Shown: positions 47,062 to 56,910 of the stretch, in pieces | Layout of the letters: each line of letters starts with the position of its first letter | Numbering within the stretch: position 1 is the stretch's first letter | Position numbers and translations under genes: made by a program | Source: Vibrio maritimus | GTDB taxonomy: Bacteria > Pseudomonadota > Gammaproteobacteria > Enterobacterales > Vibrionaceae | DNA length: 64,000 nt | NCBI GenBank assembly: GCA_000755425.1 | Contig: BBMT01000001.1 | Span: 372,001-436,000, forward strand | Reading direction: 5' to 3' | Notes under the pieces: model-generated | The model's input: only the letters and a program-made list of their open reading frames with translations | Told to the model about the DNA's origin: nothing | The model's database searches: none

Positions 47062-47598
47062 ATGGATCAACAAGTTAAGCAAGAGCGCCTACAAGGACGC
47101 TTAGGCCCGGAAATCAAAGAGTTTCGTCAAGAGCGCAAAACCATTCAATTGGCAACGGTTGACCAAGAAGGGCGCCCAAATGTCAGCTACGCGCCGTTTG
47201 TACAAAATCAAGATGGCTACTTTGTTCTAATTTCTCAAATTGCACGTCATGCGCGTAACTTAGAGCAAAATCCAAATGTATCTTTGATGATGATTGAAGA
47301 TGAAACGGAAAGTAAGCAGCTGTTTGCAAGAAAGCGACTGACCTTTGACGCCGTTGCCTCGGTAGTAGCGCGTGACACTGAACAATGGAAGCTAGTCGTT
47401 AGCCAAATGAAAGAGCGTTTTGGTGAAATTATTGACGGTTTAAGTCAGCTAGAAGACTTCGTTTTGTTTAACTTGAAAGCAGAACATGGCCTGTTTGTTA
47501 AAGGTTTTGGTCAAGCGTATCAAGTATCTGGCGATGATCTTGTCGACTTTGTACACCTTCAAGAAGGTCATCGCAAAGTAGCAGATTCTGAAGCGTAA
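47062..47598 (+). CDS. hutZ: Haem-degrading enzyme HutZ
   Basis: 178 residues of the FMN-binding split-barrel fold: TIQLATVDQEGRPNVSYAPF, HARNLEQNPNVSLMMIEDE, RLTFDAVA, and a C-terminal LVDFVHLQEGHRK with the His region used in haem binding. HutZ releases iron from haem. 58 bases after hutX, ends in a terminator. Confidence 0.9.
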   Translation: MDQQVKQERLQGRLGPEIKEFRQERKTIQLATVDQEGRPNVSYAPFVQNQDGYFVLISQIARHARNLEQNPNVSLMMIEDETESKQLFARKRLTFDAVASVVARDTEQWKLVVSQMKERFGEIIDGLSQLEDFVLFNLKAEHGLFVKGFGQAYQVSGDDLVDFVHLQEGHRKVADSEA

Positions 47599-47611
47599 CC
47601 TGTTGAAATAT

Positions 47612-47645
47612 AAACGCCGATCTGTAGTAATACAGAGCGGCGTTT
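47612..47645. terminator. Terminator between hutZ and the MATE gene
   Basis: Two-part stem: AAACGCCG / CGGCGTTT, with inner CTGTA / TACAG, followed by a T-run. Lies between convergent genes. Confidence 0.85.
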
Positions 47646-47659
47646 TTGTTGCTATGACC

Positions 47660-49020
47660 TTATCCAGCGCTGGGTGTACTTCCAGTCACTAAGTTTTGTT
47701 GTGAGGCTGCCTTTAGTTCATAAACTAATTGGGCGAGCAAAAGCACTCCAGTCGCAGCGAGCCCGACCAGTATACCGCCCCAGATCCCAGCAAGCTCATA
47801 GTGAGACATCAATAACCAAGCCGCGGGAAGGCCAAACATCCAGTAACCGATAGCGGTCATTATGGTCGGCAAAACCACGATTTTCATTCCACGTAGAAGG
47901 TTTATTGCCAGTAGTTGCCAAGCGTCAACGACAAAACAAAGTGCCACAACCCATATCAACGAAGAAAGCATATCAGTGAGCGTGTGTTCGCCTTCGCCAT
48001 CGAGTTGGAAAAGGTTCGCGATGCTTCTGGCCAAACAATGAAAACAACCGCGAGCACTGCGCTTAAAATAGTAACGAGAGCAAAACTGCGCTTTGAGACC
48101 GCTTTGACACCGTCTAGATTGTCATTTCCGAACTCTTTGCCCACTAAAATCGCGGCAGCTTGCGAGAAGCCGAAATTGATGTTCCACGTAAAGCTTAAAC
48201 ATTGCAGAAGGATCTGATGTAGCGCGAGTGCCGTAACGCCAATAAACCCTGCCATAAGCGTACCGCCGTAGATCAGCCCCATTTCGAGCGCAGCGGCAAT
48301 AGCAATTGGAATCCCCATCGACAGCAGTGGTAACATGAGTCGCCATTCGTATTCTTCCAAGTGGAGCCAAGGTGCGAATCGGTAGTATGTAGGGCGCTTG
48401 AAAACCCAGTAACCATAACCAATCAATACTAGTGTTGCTGCGAGTGCCGTTCCAAGACCTAAACCTGCGATCCCCCAGCCTAAATTGAATGCTAGAACGT
48501 AACTGAATGGTACGTTCAAGGACACGGTTGCTAGTGACATGATCATCACGGATTTAGCGTCGCCGTAATTGCTGGTCAATCCTCGCAGAATAAGGAGCAA
48601 TAACGTTGGTAACATTGCCCACTTGAGCGTATCGAGGTAGGTCATTGCCACCACAATCACTTCTTCTGGCTGCTTAGCCATACTCAAGAAATCAGGGGCA
48701 TAAACAAACGCCGAAGTGAGTACAACAGTTAAAAGCAGCGACAGCATTACGGCGCCTTTAACTGCAAGTCTCACTTGTTTTTTGCCGTACTCGGGCCTTG
48801 CAACACTTTGGCCGTAAGCAATAGCAATTAAGTTAGCGACACAGCCAACGGTGCTGCCTGCCACAAGAAAAACAAAGGTATAAACTGATGCACCTAGACC
48901 ACCACCAGCAAGGTCGCTGACGCTCAGTTGTGCCATCATCCAGACGTCAGTAAGTACCAACGCCATAGCAATGAGCTGCGAAATAATAAGTGGTGTTGCA
49001 AGTGATAGAATGCGCTTCAT
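47660..49020 (-). CDS. MATE family efflux transporter, frameshifted
   Basis: About 454 residues when restored, twelve membrane helices in two repeats, MATE family: PLIISQLIAMALVLTDVWMM, GASVYTFVFLVAGSTVGCVA, MGIPIAIAAALEMGLIYGGT and GFSQAAAILVGKEFGND. The frame breaks near 48020; extending AA by one base gives WPESIANLFQLDG and continues to SLIWVVALCFVVDAWQLLAI. It belongs to the NorM/DinF superfamily; drugs or metabolites expelled cannot be named. Start ATG at 49020 with AGGAA upstream. Divergent from a LysR gene. Confidence 0.87.
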
Positions 49021-49121
49021 GAATAATTCCTGGTGATGATATGCATATTTTAGATGCATACTTATGGTGTTCAATTAACATTTATGTCACTCTGGCATTC
49101 CTACAGATCATGTGATTAATT

Positions 49122-50068
49122 ATGAACCCATATTCGAATATTCCTTACTCACACAATGCGTTAAAAGTGTTTGAAGCTGTTGCAAGGCTTATGAGCTTTA
49201 CGATGGCAGCGAAAGAGCTGCACGTCACGCAGAGTGCTGTGAGTCGTCAAGTGAAGCAACTTGAGGATGATCTCAATGCATCTTTGGTTATTCGTGGCCA
49301 CCGTTCGATACAACTGACGTTAAAAGGGCAGGCGTTATATGAGGTGCTGGGTCGGAACTATGCGTCATTGCAGTCACTGCTCGACTCCTGGAAGGAGCCG
49401 GACGCCAGTAAAATCGTCATACGAGCCGCACTGAGTTTTGCAACGCGTGCTTTGCTACCGAAAATACAGCAGTTGAATGAGCGTTTTCCTAGCTATGAAA
49501 TCGCTGTCATTCCAGTGATTGATGAGGAGGAGAGCTTAGGTAAAGGGGATTATGATCTGTTTGTATTCACTACGCGCAACAGTGAAAACTACGAGAATGA
49601 CCCTGAGATATTCTTCATGCGCGAAGAGTACATGGCACCAGTGTGCACCCAGCAGTTAATAGGAGATAGACGTGATATTGAGCATCTACTAACGCTACCT
49701 AGTTGCACCCAACTCTGGATCATCTTGATTGGCGCGCTTGGCTGAATAAGATCCATCACACAGATAGAAGTGTTCCCCGAAATTCCACCTTTTTCACACT
49801 TGATCTTACGCTTAGTGCTTGCCTATCGGGTCATGGTGTTGCGGTTACCGATCTTTTGCTCGCATTACCTGAACTCGAGCGAGAGTACTTGGTTTGTCCT
49901 GAGAACGCTCGAATACATTCAAGTGGGTGGCGTTACTTTTGCCATCAACGCACTCAATCTCCTATCGTAGAAGAGTTAGTGGATTGGCTGAAACAAGAAA
50001 CTGTTGAAGAGCTCAGAAAGCTTCAGCAGCTTTCTGAGCGACATGGTTGGGGGCCGATTAGAGATTAG
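49122..50068 (+). CDS. LysR family regulator (GcvA-like), frameshifted
   Basis: About 315 residues when restored. HTH: LKVFEAVARLMSFTMAAKEL, VTQSAVSRQVKQLEDDLNA. The frame breaks near 49712; extending TT to TTT gives LPSLHPTLDHLDWRAWL and continues to the stop. The HTH pattern resembles GcvA/AmpR-type proteins. Divergent from the MATE pump with a 100-base gap, so it probably regulates the pump. Its stop overlaps the stop of the convergent scsC gene. Confidence 0.85.
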
Positions 50069-50799
50069 CTTTTTTCTGACTGATATTTCTTCACCGCAGC
50101 CTCTAGCTGCTCATAGGGAATGAATCCTGGGATCATTTCATCGCCAATAAACATGGCAGGTGTACCGCGCAGCCCTAACGCAACGAAGGTCTTGTAGTTT
50201 TTCACGAGTGACTCATTGATAGAAGTATCGCCAGAGAGATAAGCTTCGGTTCCTGTTTTCTTCGCAATTGCTTCTAGCGATGCTTTGTCATGCAATCCAG
50301 GCTTGGCTACAAGCAGACGGTTCACTTCGGCAAACTTCTCTGGAGCGTTTTGCCATACCTTGATGGCGAAAGCAGCTGAGTTGGTTTCAAGACCATCAAT
50401 AACTTGCTGTTTTAATGGAACATAAATATTGATGACTTTTACATCGGAATCCTTACCCGCCAATTTGGTTAGAGCGCCATCTAAGCGTTTACAGTAAGGA
50501 CAGTTGTAATCGGTGAAATTAATGATCACCGTGTTGCCATTCACGTTGCCGGTTACGCTATGGATTGTTGTGTCGTTTAACCAACTTTCGCTCTGCTGCT
50601 TGGCTTGCGTAAGGAGTTTTTGGCTCTCGACGTATTGCTGCAAATTGGAATGTAGGTCAGCAATGATTTCTGGGTTTTCGTTGAGTAGCTTATGGATCCC
50701 TTCTAGTTGCTGCTGTTGTTCAACCGTCAGTTCAGCATGAGAAAGTGTCGGCAACAAAGCTGCCATTGTCATTGCGATAGAGAGAATTGTTTTTTTCAT
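50065..50799 (-). CDS. scsC: DsbA-family thiol-disulfide protein (ScsC-like)
   Basis: 244 residues: signal peptide (MKKTILSIAMTMAALLPTLSHA), an N-terminal helical segment ending in IADLHSNLQQYV, then a thioredoxin-like domain with FTDYNCPYCKRLD (CPYC) and the cis-Pro loop RGTPAMFIG. The N-terminal helical oligomerisation segment plus DsbA-like fold is the ScsC layout, which gives periplasmic disulfide isomerase/copper tolerance functions. Last gene of the scs-type operon. Confidence 0.85.
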   Translation of the reverse strand: MKKTILSIAMTMAALLPTLSHAELTVEQQQQLEGIHKLLNENPEIIADLHSNLQQYVESQKLLTQAKQQSESWLNDTTIHSVTGNVNGNTVIINFTDYNCPYCKRLDGALTKLAGKDSDVKVINIYVPLKQQVIDGLETNSAAFAIKVWQNAPEKFAEVNRLLVAKPGLHDKASLEAIAKKTGTEAYLSGDTSINESLVKNYKTFVALGLRGTPAMFIGDEMIPGFIPYEQLEAAVKKYQSEKS

Positions 50800-50821
50800 G
50801 TTTTGTCCTTGGCTCAGATGG

Positions 50822-51340
50822 TTACTGAGCAGAGAAAATTCTTAGCCATAATCCCATTGGCGTTGTAACGCCAGTCGAGATGTTTTCAATTTTACCTTTG
50901 TAGATAACAGCAATAGTCGGTGTGACGCTGATATTCCATTGGCGACTTATTAAGCCATTTGAATCGTTGATGACGGGAAACTCATATTCCTTGGCCTGCA
51001 TGTATTGGCGTACACGCTCATCGGTGCCTGATGAGAGAGCCACGGATACCACTTGATAGTGGTTGGAAAACCAATCCACTGTCGGGCTGACCAGTTTGCA
51101 TGCTCCGCACCAAGTTGCCCAAAAATAGAGTACGACAGGCTCTTCGTGGCTTTGCTCAATAATGTCGACCGGTATGTTATCCAAAGTCATTGCTTGGATA
51201 GCAGGAGCATCTCCTTGCGGCATGTTTAGGCTTCGATACCAATCGATGGCAAGTGATACAAGCGTTATCAGGATAAAGATACTGACAAGCTCTTTACTCC
51301 ACTTTATGAGAGTGTGTTTCCATCCACTAGGTTTAGTCAT
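50822..51340 (-). CDS. scsD: Membrane-anchored thioredoxin-like protein (ScsD-like)
   Basis: 172 residues: one N-terminal membrane helix (ELVSIFILITLVSLAIDWY) and a periplasmic TlpA-type thioredoxin fold with YFWATWCGACKLVSPTVDWF and the cis-Pro loop SVTPTIAVI. ScsB would supply its electrons. The start codon overlaps the end of scsB; an ATG four codons upstream (51352) is equally possible. Confidence 0.83.
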   Translation of the reverse strand: MTKPSGWKHTLIKWSKELVSIFILITLVSLAIDWYRSLNMPQGDAPAIQAMTLDNIPVDIIEQSHEEPVVLYFWATWCGACKLVSPTVDWFSNHYQVVSVALSSGTDERVRQYMQAKEYEFPVINDSNGLISRQWNISVTPTIAVIYKGKIENISTGVTTPMGLWLRIFSAQ

Positions 51341-53481
51341 TGGGTGTCCCATTTGCAGCGTTTAACGCTTGTATGACGTTGTCTGACGTCAATATGACTG
51401 GTAGCGCGATCCCTTCTGGGTGTTTAGGCCCATACACAATATTGAACGGTACCCCAAATCGACCATAGCTTTGCAAGTAGCCTGTGACGCTGTCACTTGG
51501 CGTAGTCCAGTCACCCCGCATAGTGACTACATTAGCTTGTTGCAGCTGACTATAGACAGGGTCTTGAAGGACGACACCAATCTTGTTGGCTTTACAGGTA
51601 ATACACCAGTCTGCGGTGACATCGACAAACACCGTTTTACCTTCCGCTACCAGCGAAGGAATGGATTGGGCATCTAGTCGTTGCCAGTTGAGATCATCAA
51701 CAATCGGCGTTGACCAACTATCTGCAGTAACGCTGCCAACGATCAAACCGCCGCCTAATGCAAACACAGATAACCCGGACATCAAGATGAATGCTTTTCG
51801 ACCATAGACTTTTCCGACCATAACGAACGAGGCTATTACAACGATGCCTATGATCAACACCGTTGCGGTTGTACCAATAAATGCAGAAAGTAATGAGGTC
51901 AACCACAGGCTAGTCAGCAACATCATTGTTCCAAACATTAGCTTGAGCTTATTCATCCAAGCCCCTGGTTTAGGGAATGCTTTTACTAGTCCAGGAAAAA
52001 CGGTAAACATCAGCCAAGGAATGCTCATACCAATGCCTAAAAAAGCAAAAATTAGCCACAGTTGAACGTAGCTCGCACCCAGCGCGTAAGCCACGGCCGT
52101 TCCAAGAAATGGTGCGCTGCAGGGCGTTGCTAACAAGGTCGCAAACATTCCTTGAATGAAATGACCGCTGTAGCTATGGTCACCTTTTGTGGCGAGCCAA
52201 GTACTCATCGAACTTGGCAGTTGAATGTTGAACAATCCAAGTAGATTGGCGGCAAACAGCAAAGTAACAACGGCCATAAGAATAATGAATCCGCTGCTTT
52301 GGAATTGAATCCCCCAGCCAATCATGTGGCCAGCCATCTTTAATGCACTAAGAGCACCAGCCAACAATAAAAATGAGGTGATGATACCGGCTGAAGATGC
52401 CAGAAATGACAAGCGAACTTGTTTTCTTGATTGGCCGGCACCTGAGATGATTGAATTGAGCTTCATCCCTAGTACCGGAAGTACACATGGCATTATGTTT
52501 AAGATTAGGCCACCCAATAGAGCAAACCCAAGCATCCACAATAATCCACCTTGATTGGGTACTACCATAGGCTAGTGGTGACTATTGTCGACGTTTCGGC
52601 CAGAATCAATTCATCTGCAACTGTAACTTGAATCCGTTTATCGGCAATGTTAGCTTCGCCGAGCCAGTTGCTAACATCAAATTTGGCGTAGAGTGATTGT
52701 CCATCGATAGTCAGCTTAGGCTGAGAGAAGAACTCATCAGCGACATCTTTCCCATCAACAAGAACAAACGGTTTTGACCAAGCTGTCTTGGAATCAAGCT
52801 TAAGCGTTAAAGTTTGTGCTTGTCGATCCCAGTAGCTATCAGCAACTTGAACTTGTTCGCTGATTTTAGGAGTAAGGCTCATACCTTGCCCAAACAAATA
52901 GGCCGCATCGGCATCCAGTTTTAGCGAGCCAGGATCTATGGTGAGTTCGATCGGATAATCAGTAATTACACAGATATTGGTACAACTTGGCAAACGTAGG
53001 TTTGCTTTGAGCACGATCGGTTTTGTCGGGTCACTAACCGTTAAAATAAGCGGAAAACTTACTTCGTGTTTATAGCCTAAAGTGAGCACGCCCAACTGCT
53101 CATAGTACGCAGGTACCGGCCAGTGCCAATCGACTTTTTCGATGTTGGTTGACCCGCTCCAGTCAAATTCAGGCGCAACACCCCCTTCACCGGGCTGCGC
53201 CAATAAGTTTTCCAATCACCATCGAGTTCGACATCCATTACCATCTCCACTTGACGGGTGGTAGGGTCGATATGCCCGGTGGATAGTGCTCTCACTTTAA
53301 CAGGGGGGTGCATAGGATCAGTGATCCAACCTGTCGATTGAGCAAGAGCATTCACGCTGTAGAGCGCGGCGACATTTGTTATTACTAGCATTAAAGCAAT
53401 GCTAAGCAGCCGACGCATTGACGGCACAATAGGAAGTGCCTTAACAGAGGCACGTTTAGTTTCAGTGTATAAATTCGACAC
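51333..53481 (-). CDS. scsB: DsbD-like transmembrane thiol reductase (ScsB-like), two frameshifts
   Basis: About 716 residues when restored. N-terminal signal/anchor and alpha-domain (ITDPMHPPVKVRALSTGH, SCTNICVITDYPIEL), then eight membrane helices (GGLILNIMPCVLPVLGMKL, TPCSAPFLGTAVAYALG), then a C-terminal thioredoxin domain with VDVTADWCITCKANK (CITC). The frame breaks near 53192 (GG to GGG gives SPGEGGVAPEFDWSG) and near 52567 (CC to CCC gives SPMVVPNQGG). Start GTG at 53481 follows GGAG; a TTG further up is weaker. It moves electrons from cytoplasmic thioredoxin to ScsC/ScsD. Confidence 0.87.
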
Positions 53482-53525
53482 AGTATTCTCCAAAAAGTAA
53501 TTAATAGACCTTGGTGAATACTTTT

Positions 53526-53927
53526 TTATTCCCGAAATGTGCAGAGCGTCAGATGAAGCCGGTACTTTGCAGGCGTCTCACCCGAGCGTTTGAAGTGCTT
53601 GTGCTGCGAAAGGCGTGTTGAAACTATCGCGATGAGCGCAATAAGAAACAGAAAAGGTGTTAGGTCTTCGATGCTAGGAAGCGATTGCGTAAGTAGCTTC
53701 TTAGTGACAAAGCAGGGTTCTGCCGCTGAAGCCGAATCGTGAACGATGTTGTTTAGAGATTCACTATCAAGTAACGCTTTTAGGTTTAGCGTGCTCATTG
53801 ATGTGCTAGGAGCTGCTTGAAGGTTGCTGTGATAGGCGACATTGGTTTTCAGCGCACACAGAGCCACTACCAGTAGGGCAGTAAGCAAAAGCAAAACGCG
53901 AAAAGTAGTGTGCCTAAAGGTTTGCAA
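53526..53927 (-). CDS. Hypothetical membrane protein heading the scs operon
   Basis: 133 residues: N-terminal helix (RVLLLLTALLVVALCAL), a periplasmic segment with SASAAEPCFVTKKL, a second helix (LTPFLFLIALIAIVSTRL) and a basic C-terminus. It starts with TTG, with no better codon nearby. The single Cys and position 44 bases before scsB suggest a link to the thiol-redox genes, but it does not look like Salmonella ScsA as far as I can judge. Confidence 0.6.
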   Translation of the reverse strand: MQTFRHTTFRVLLLLTALLVVALCALKTNVAYHSNLQAAPSTSMSTLNLKALLDSESLNNIVHDSASAAEPCFVTKKLLTQSLPSIEDLTPFLFLIALIAIVSTRLSQHKHFKRSGETPAKYRLHLTLCTFRE

Positions 53928-54013
53928 GAAAATCGTTCTCTATCTGTAAGAGTGGGTTAAAAACCCCAAAGTTAAGAGCGACTACGTTAACGTCTTACGG
54001 AAAAAGATCAAGT

Positions 54014-54026
54014 GAAAATGATTCTC
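54014..54026 (-). promoter_or_regulatory. Fur-like half site upstream of the scs operon
   Basis: On the minus strand GAGAATCATTTTC differs from the core GATAATCATTATC at two positions. It is about 87 bases before the first gene. Confidence 0.35.
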
Positions 54027-54091
54027 TAAACGGCAGTATTTGAGTTGGGTAATTGCTGGCAGTGATGGAAACTTGTTAGTCGAGGTACAAA

Positions 54092-54115
54092 AAGAGCAAC
54101 GCGATGGTTGCTCTT
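54092..54115 (-). terminator. Terminator of the 60-residue gene
   Basis: Nine-bp stem AAGAGCAAC / GTTGCTCTT followed on the minus strand by a TTTTT tract. Confidence 0.85.
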
Positions 54116-54130
54116 CTTGTGCTGCACTGT

Positions 54131-54313
54131 TTAGGCGGCTTTGCTGACCAATCGCAAAATCGCTTTATTAATGCCGATAAGATCGTTGACGGACTTAGCG
54201 CCTTTAATCGCATCGAGCAGTGATTCCTTGCTACAGCTTGGGATAACATCAATGTTTTTTACTTTTCCCTGAAGAGTGTTTTTCATCAATTCAAATTGTT
54301 TTTGTTCGAACAT
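54131..54313 (-). CDS. Small hypothetical protein, 60 residues
   Basis: Begins MFEQKQFELMKNTLQGKVKN and has IPSCSKESLLDAIKGAKSVN. Soluble and helical by appearance, with no known motif. AGG is present upstream of the ATG and a good terminator follows, which supports a real gene. I cannot name the family. Confidence 0.6.
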   Translation of the reverse strand: MFEQKQFELMKNTLQGKVKNIDVIPSCSKESLLDAIKGAKSVNDLIGINKAILRLVSKAA

Positions 54314-54679
54314 GATATTGAGCCTGTGACGTTGTTTATTATTTGCATTGCGCCGCTATCTTACCCTCTTATTGTGACAATTGTTTGGTTTTTATTGCAA
54401 CAGTTTGTGGTTTGAACGGCATAGTCTCTCGACCGGGCGACTATGATAGGGATTTATGCTAACTGATTCCAATGCAAACTGGAAATGAAACTAAGGCTCT
54501 CATAGGTCGCGCATATCCGAATTGAGACTCACCTCATTAACTACTTGATACTCAAATACTATTGGTAAAAAAGTTTGTAACCTGTTGTTAACGCTGTGTG
54601 TGTAATTGCAGCTCGTGCATGTATTTGTGTGATCTTTATCTAAAATACGTTGAAAGAGAGCTCTGGTGTGAGATGTAAA
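54314..54679. other. Intergenic region between the small gene and the GT39 gene
   Basis: About 365 bases between two genes of the same direction. No gene or structure recognised; it should carry the promoter of the 60-residue gene. Confidence 0.4.
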
Positions 54680-54702
54680 AAGCCCCTTAATAAAAGGGGC
54701 TT
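54680..54702 (-). terminator. Terminator of the GT39 gene
   Basis: Nine-bp stem AAGCCCCTT / AAGGGGCTT followed on the minus strand by TTTTT. Confidence 0.88.
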
Positions 54703-54720
54703 GGTAGGAGAGTTTATCTG

Positions 54721-56432
54721 TTATTTTCCAGCGAGCCAGAACACGGCGTCTTTTACTTTGTCGCTTCTTGGCGTACCTTTCGCAAGGATTTCATATTCAG
54801 TATCCGCTCTGAGACCCATAAACGAAATGATTTCCTGAGTTGAATTACTTCTATCTAAAAGTAGGTAGTCGTACTCTGGGTCTACGCCATCAAGGATCGC
54901 CTGTGCACGCTCTTTATCGACACGTGGTACAGACCAATCGTGATATAGGAAGAATATCGACGTCATTGTTTCTGAGAAGCGAATACTCGCAACGCGATCG
55001 CGCTTCTCTTCTGGTACTTGTTCGACAAACGCGGCTAGATCCGGCTTCATATCTTTGGCAATGTCGATAGCAGGGAATAAATACGTGAATGCACTTGAGA
55101 AAAACAGTGCCGTCATAATTGCCATTTTACTCCACTGTGGCCAACCTTTGCGCTCTACAATAATCATAAGAGCAATGGCGATTAGCGGGATGAGAGCTAC
55201 TAAGTGCCAGGTGCTTAACCATTCCATTAGTGCTGGTGGAATTTTGTGTTCTGGAAGTAAGCCAGACCATAGAGGAACCACGGCGAAGGCGATCAATACG
55301 AAGGACATTAGCGCTAGCCATGCACGGCGATACCAATCGAACCATTTGCCCGCGAATATCATCACGGCATCTGCAATTATCAGTGCAAACAATGGCATCA
55401 GTGGGGCTAGATACATTGAGCGTTTGGTCGCGGAGTAAGAAAGTACGAAAAGTGCTAATGTGAACCAGAAAGCAAAGAAGCCGTCAGTCCAAGATATCTG
55501 CTTGGGTTGACGCAGTTTATAAATAAAGTGACCGAGCCAAAGCACGAGTAGTGGTGTCCAAGGCGCACTGTATTCGAGCACACCTTTCACGTAATAGAAT
55601 GGTTTACCCTCATGGTTATGACCCAACGTGTTGGTTGCTGACCCAGTTAGACGACCCACTTGGTTGTCCCAGAACCACGCTTTCCACAGCTCTGGAGAGG
55701 CGTTTTGATAGAATGGGTATATCCAACTCGCCGCAACCAAACACATAGTTGCAATGCCAATAAGATGCATAGCGATGAATTGACTCATTGGCGCAGCTTG
55801 CTCTGGGAACTGTTTACGCAAATGAAGAGCTCGTAGTACTAGTGGCACCCAAGCTAAGCCAATACATAGCACGATAGCTACTGGGCCTTTGCTTAAGAAT
55901 GCAAGGCCGGTAAAAGCACCGGCGATCACCAAGTAACCGAGTTTTTGGCGCAAGTAGCTTCACTAAAAGCCCATGTTGCAGCAATAGTGGTAAACATCAG
56001 CGCTGCATCAACACGAAGCCAGTGGAAGTTAAGCACAAAACCTTCTAAGGTGCCTAAAATAGCGAGTGCCATCCAAGCAAAGTTTTCACCTTTGAATAGG
56101 TAAGCGATGCGATAGGTCGCGGCCAATGAACCAAGACAAAGTAGGGAAAGCGCTAGACGACCGGCCATGATGGCGTCGAGACCAGTGGCATGCATCAAAA
56201 GAGTCGACATGACGAAGAAAACAGGCGGCTTTTCAACGAAAGATATGCCAGCAAATTGAGGAATAATAAAGTCCCCAGTTAGGTACATGCTATGAATAAT
56301 CGCAGCTACTCGAGGTTCGTCTGGTGTCCAGACATCGTGATCGAAAAGACCACTAAACACCACGGCGAGTATGGCGAGTACCAGAATAAACTTCCAGCTC
56401 TGGTTTTGATCACCGGTTTGCGTTGTTGACAC
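54721..56432 (-). CDS. GT39 family glycosyltransferase (ArnT-like), frameshifted
   Basis: About 571 residues when restored: many membrane helices, with the first periplasmic loop carrying DHDVWTPDEPRVAA (the Asp-Glu motif DE of GT39/PMT enzymes) and FVEKPPVFFVMS. Later motifs include AFLSKGPVAIVLC, FWDNQVGRLTGSATN and YSATKRSMYLAPLMPLFAL, which recall ArnT. The break near 55963 is repaired by extending TT to TTT (EATLRQKLGYL). I chose the GTG at 56432, seven bases after GGAG. It would transfer a sugar from a polyprenyl phosphate donor, perhaps to lipid A; the acceptor is unknown, and no arn operon is beside it. Confidence 0.85.
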
Positions 56433-56755
56433 TTTTTTTCTCCACTGTTGCTGCAAGTAAAATAGCTTGCGAGCGGCATGTTAAAATATTCATTAAGATA
56501 AAAGGGGTAAATTCTAGTTAGCTAGAATTGATGCATCAATAGTTTGTCTATGAAATACAAGCGTATTTCCACAAGAATTGACGTCCTGCTGACAGGAGGA
56601 TACCTTCCTATAAGTTAGATTTATATGTTGTTTTTGTAATGATTGATAATTCTATACTTACAACTAGATGGGTATAAAGCGATAAATTGTTATGACAAAT
56701 GGTTCTAGTGCTGCCTATTGCTAAAAAGTGTGATTTGGATCTACCATTGTCATCA

Positions 56756-56807
56756 AGGTGATGGGGTTCCACCTACTTAACCGCCAACTGGCTGATGACT
56801 CCTACAG
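56756..56807 (+). promoter_or_regulatory. Fluoride riboswitch (crcB motif aptamer)
   Basis: The block AGGTGATGGGGTTCCACCT begins the motif, with P1 formed by AGGT / ACCT. It is followed by ACTTAACCGCC, AACT, GGCTGATGACTCCTACAG. This fits the crcB consensus seen in the Pseudomonas syringae and Thermotoga aptamers: GAUGG then UUCC, AAC near the centre, a short stem CGCC / GGC, UGAUG, and CUCCUAC. The pseudoknot pairing GGGGT with ACTCC is complete with one G-U pair. Located 104 bases before a NifU-like gene. Confidence 0.85.
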
Positions 56808-56910
56808 TTTCTGAAAACAGGTGTAACTTGTTCGTGTGATGACGATATCACGCGGTAACTGTAGATCTAAGCCGATTCCTACACCTGTTTTCCTTTTAGA
56901 GGAAAACACC
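56802..56910 (+). promoter_or_regulatory. Expression platform with mutually exclusive helices
   Basis: Four pairing segments are visible. CTACAGTT (56802-56809) complements AACTGTAG (56857-56864). GAAAACAGGTGTA (56813-56825) complements TACACCTGTTTTC (56880-56892). These two helices interlock and cannot both form. A third, TGTTTTCC (56886-56893), pairs with GGAAAACA (56901-56908), which contains the ribosome-binding site of the next gene. The layout predicts a translational ON switch when the aptamer is bound. Confidence 0.6.
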
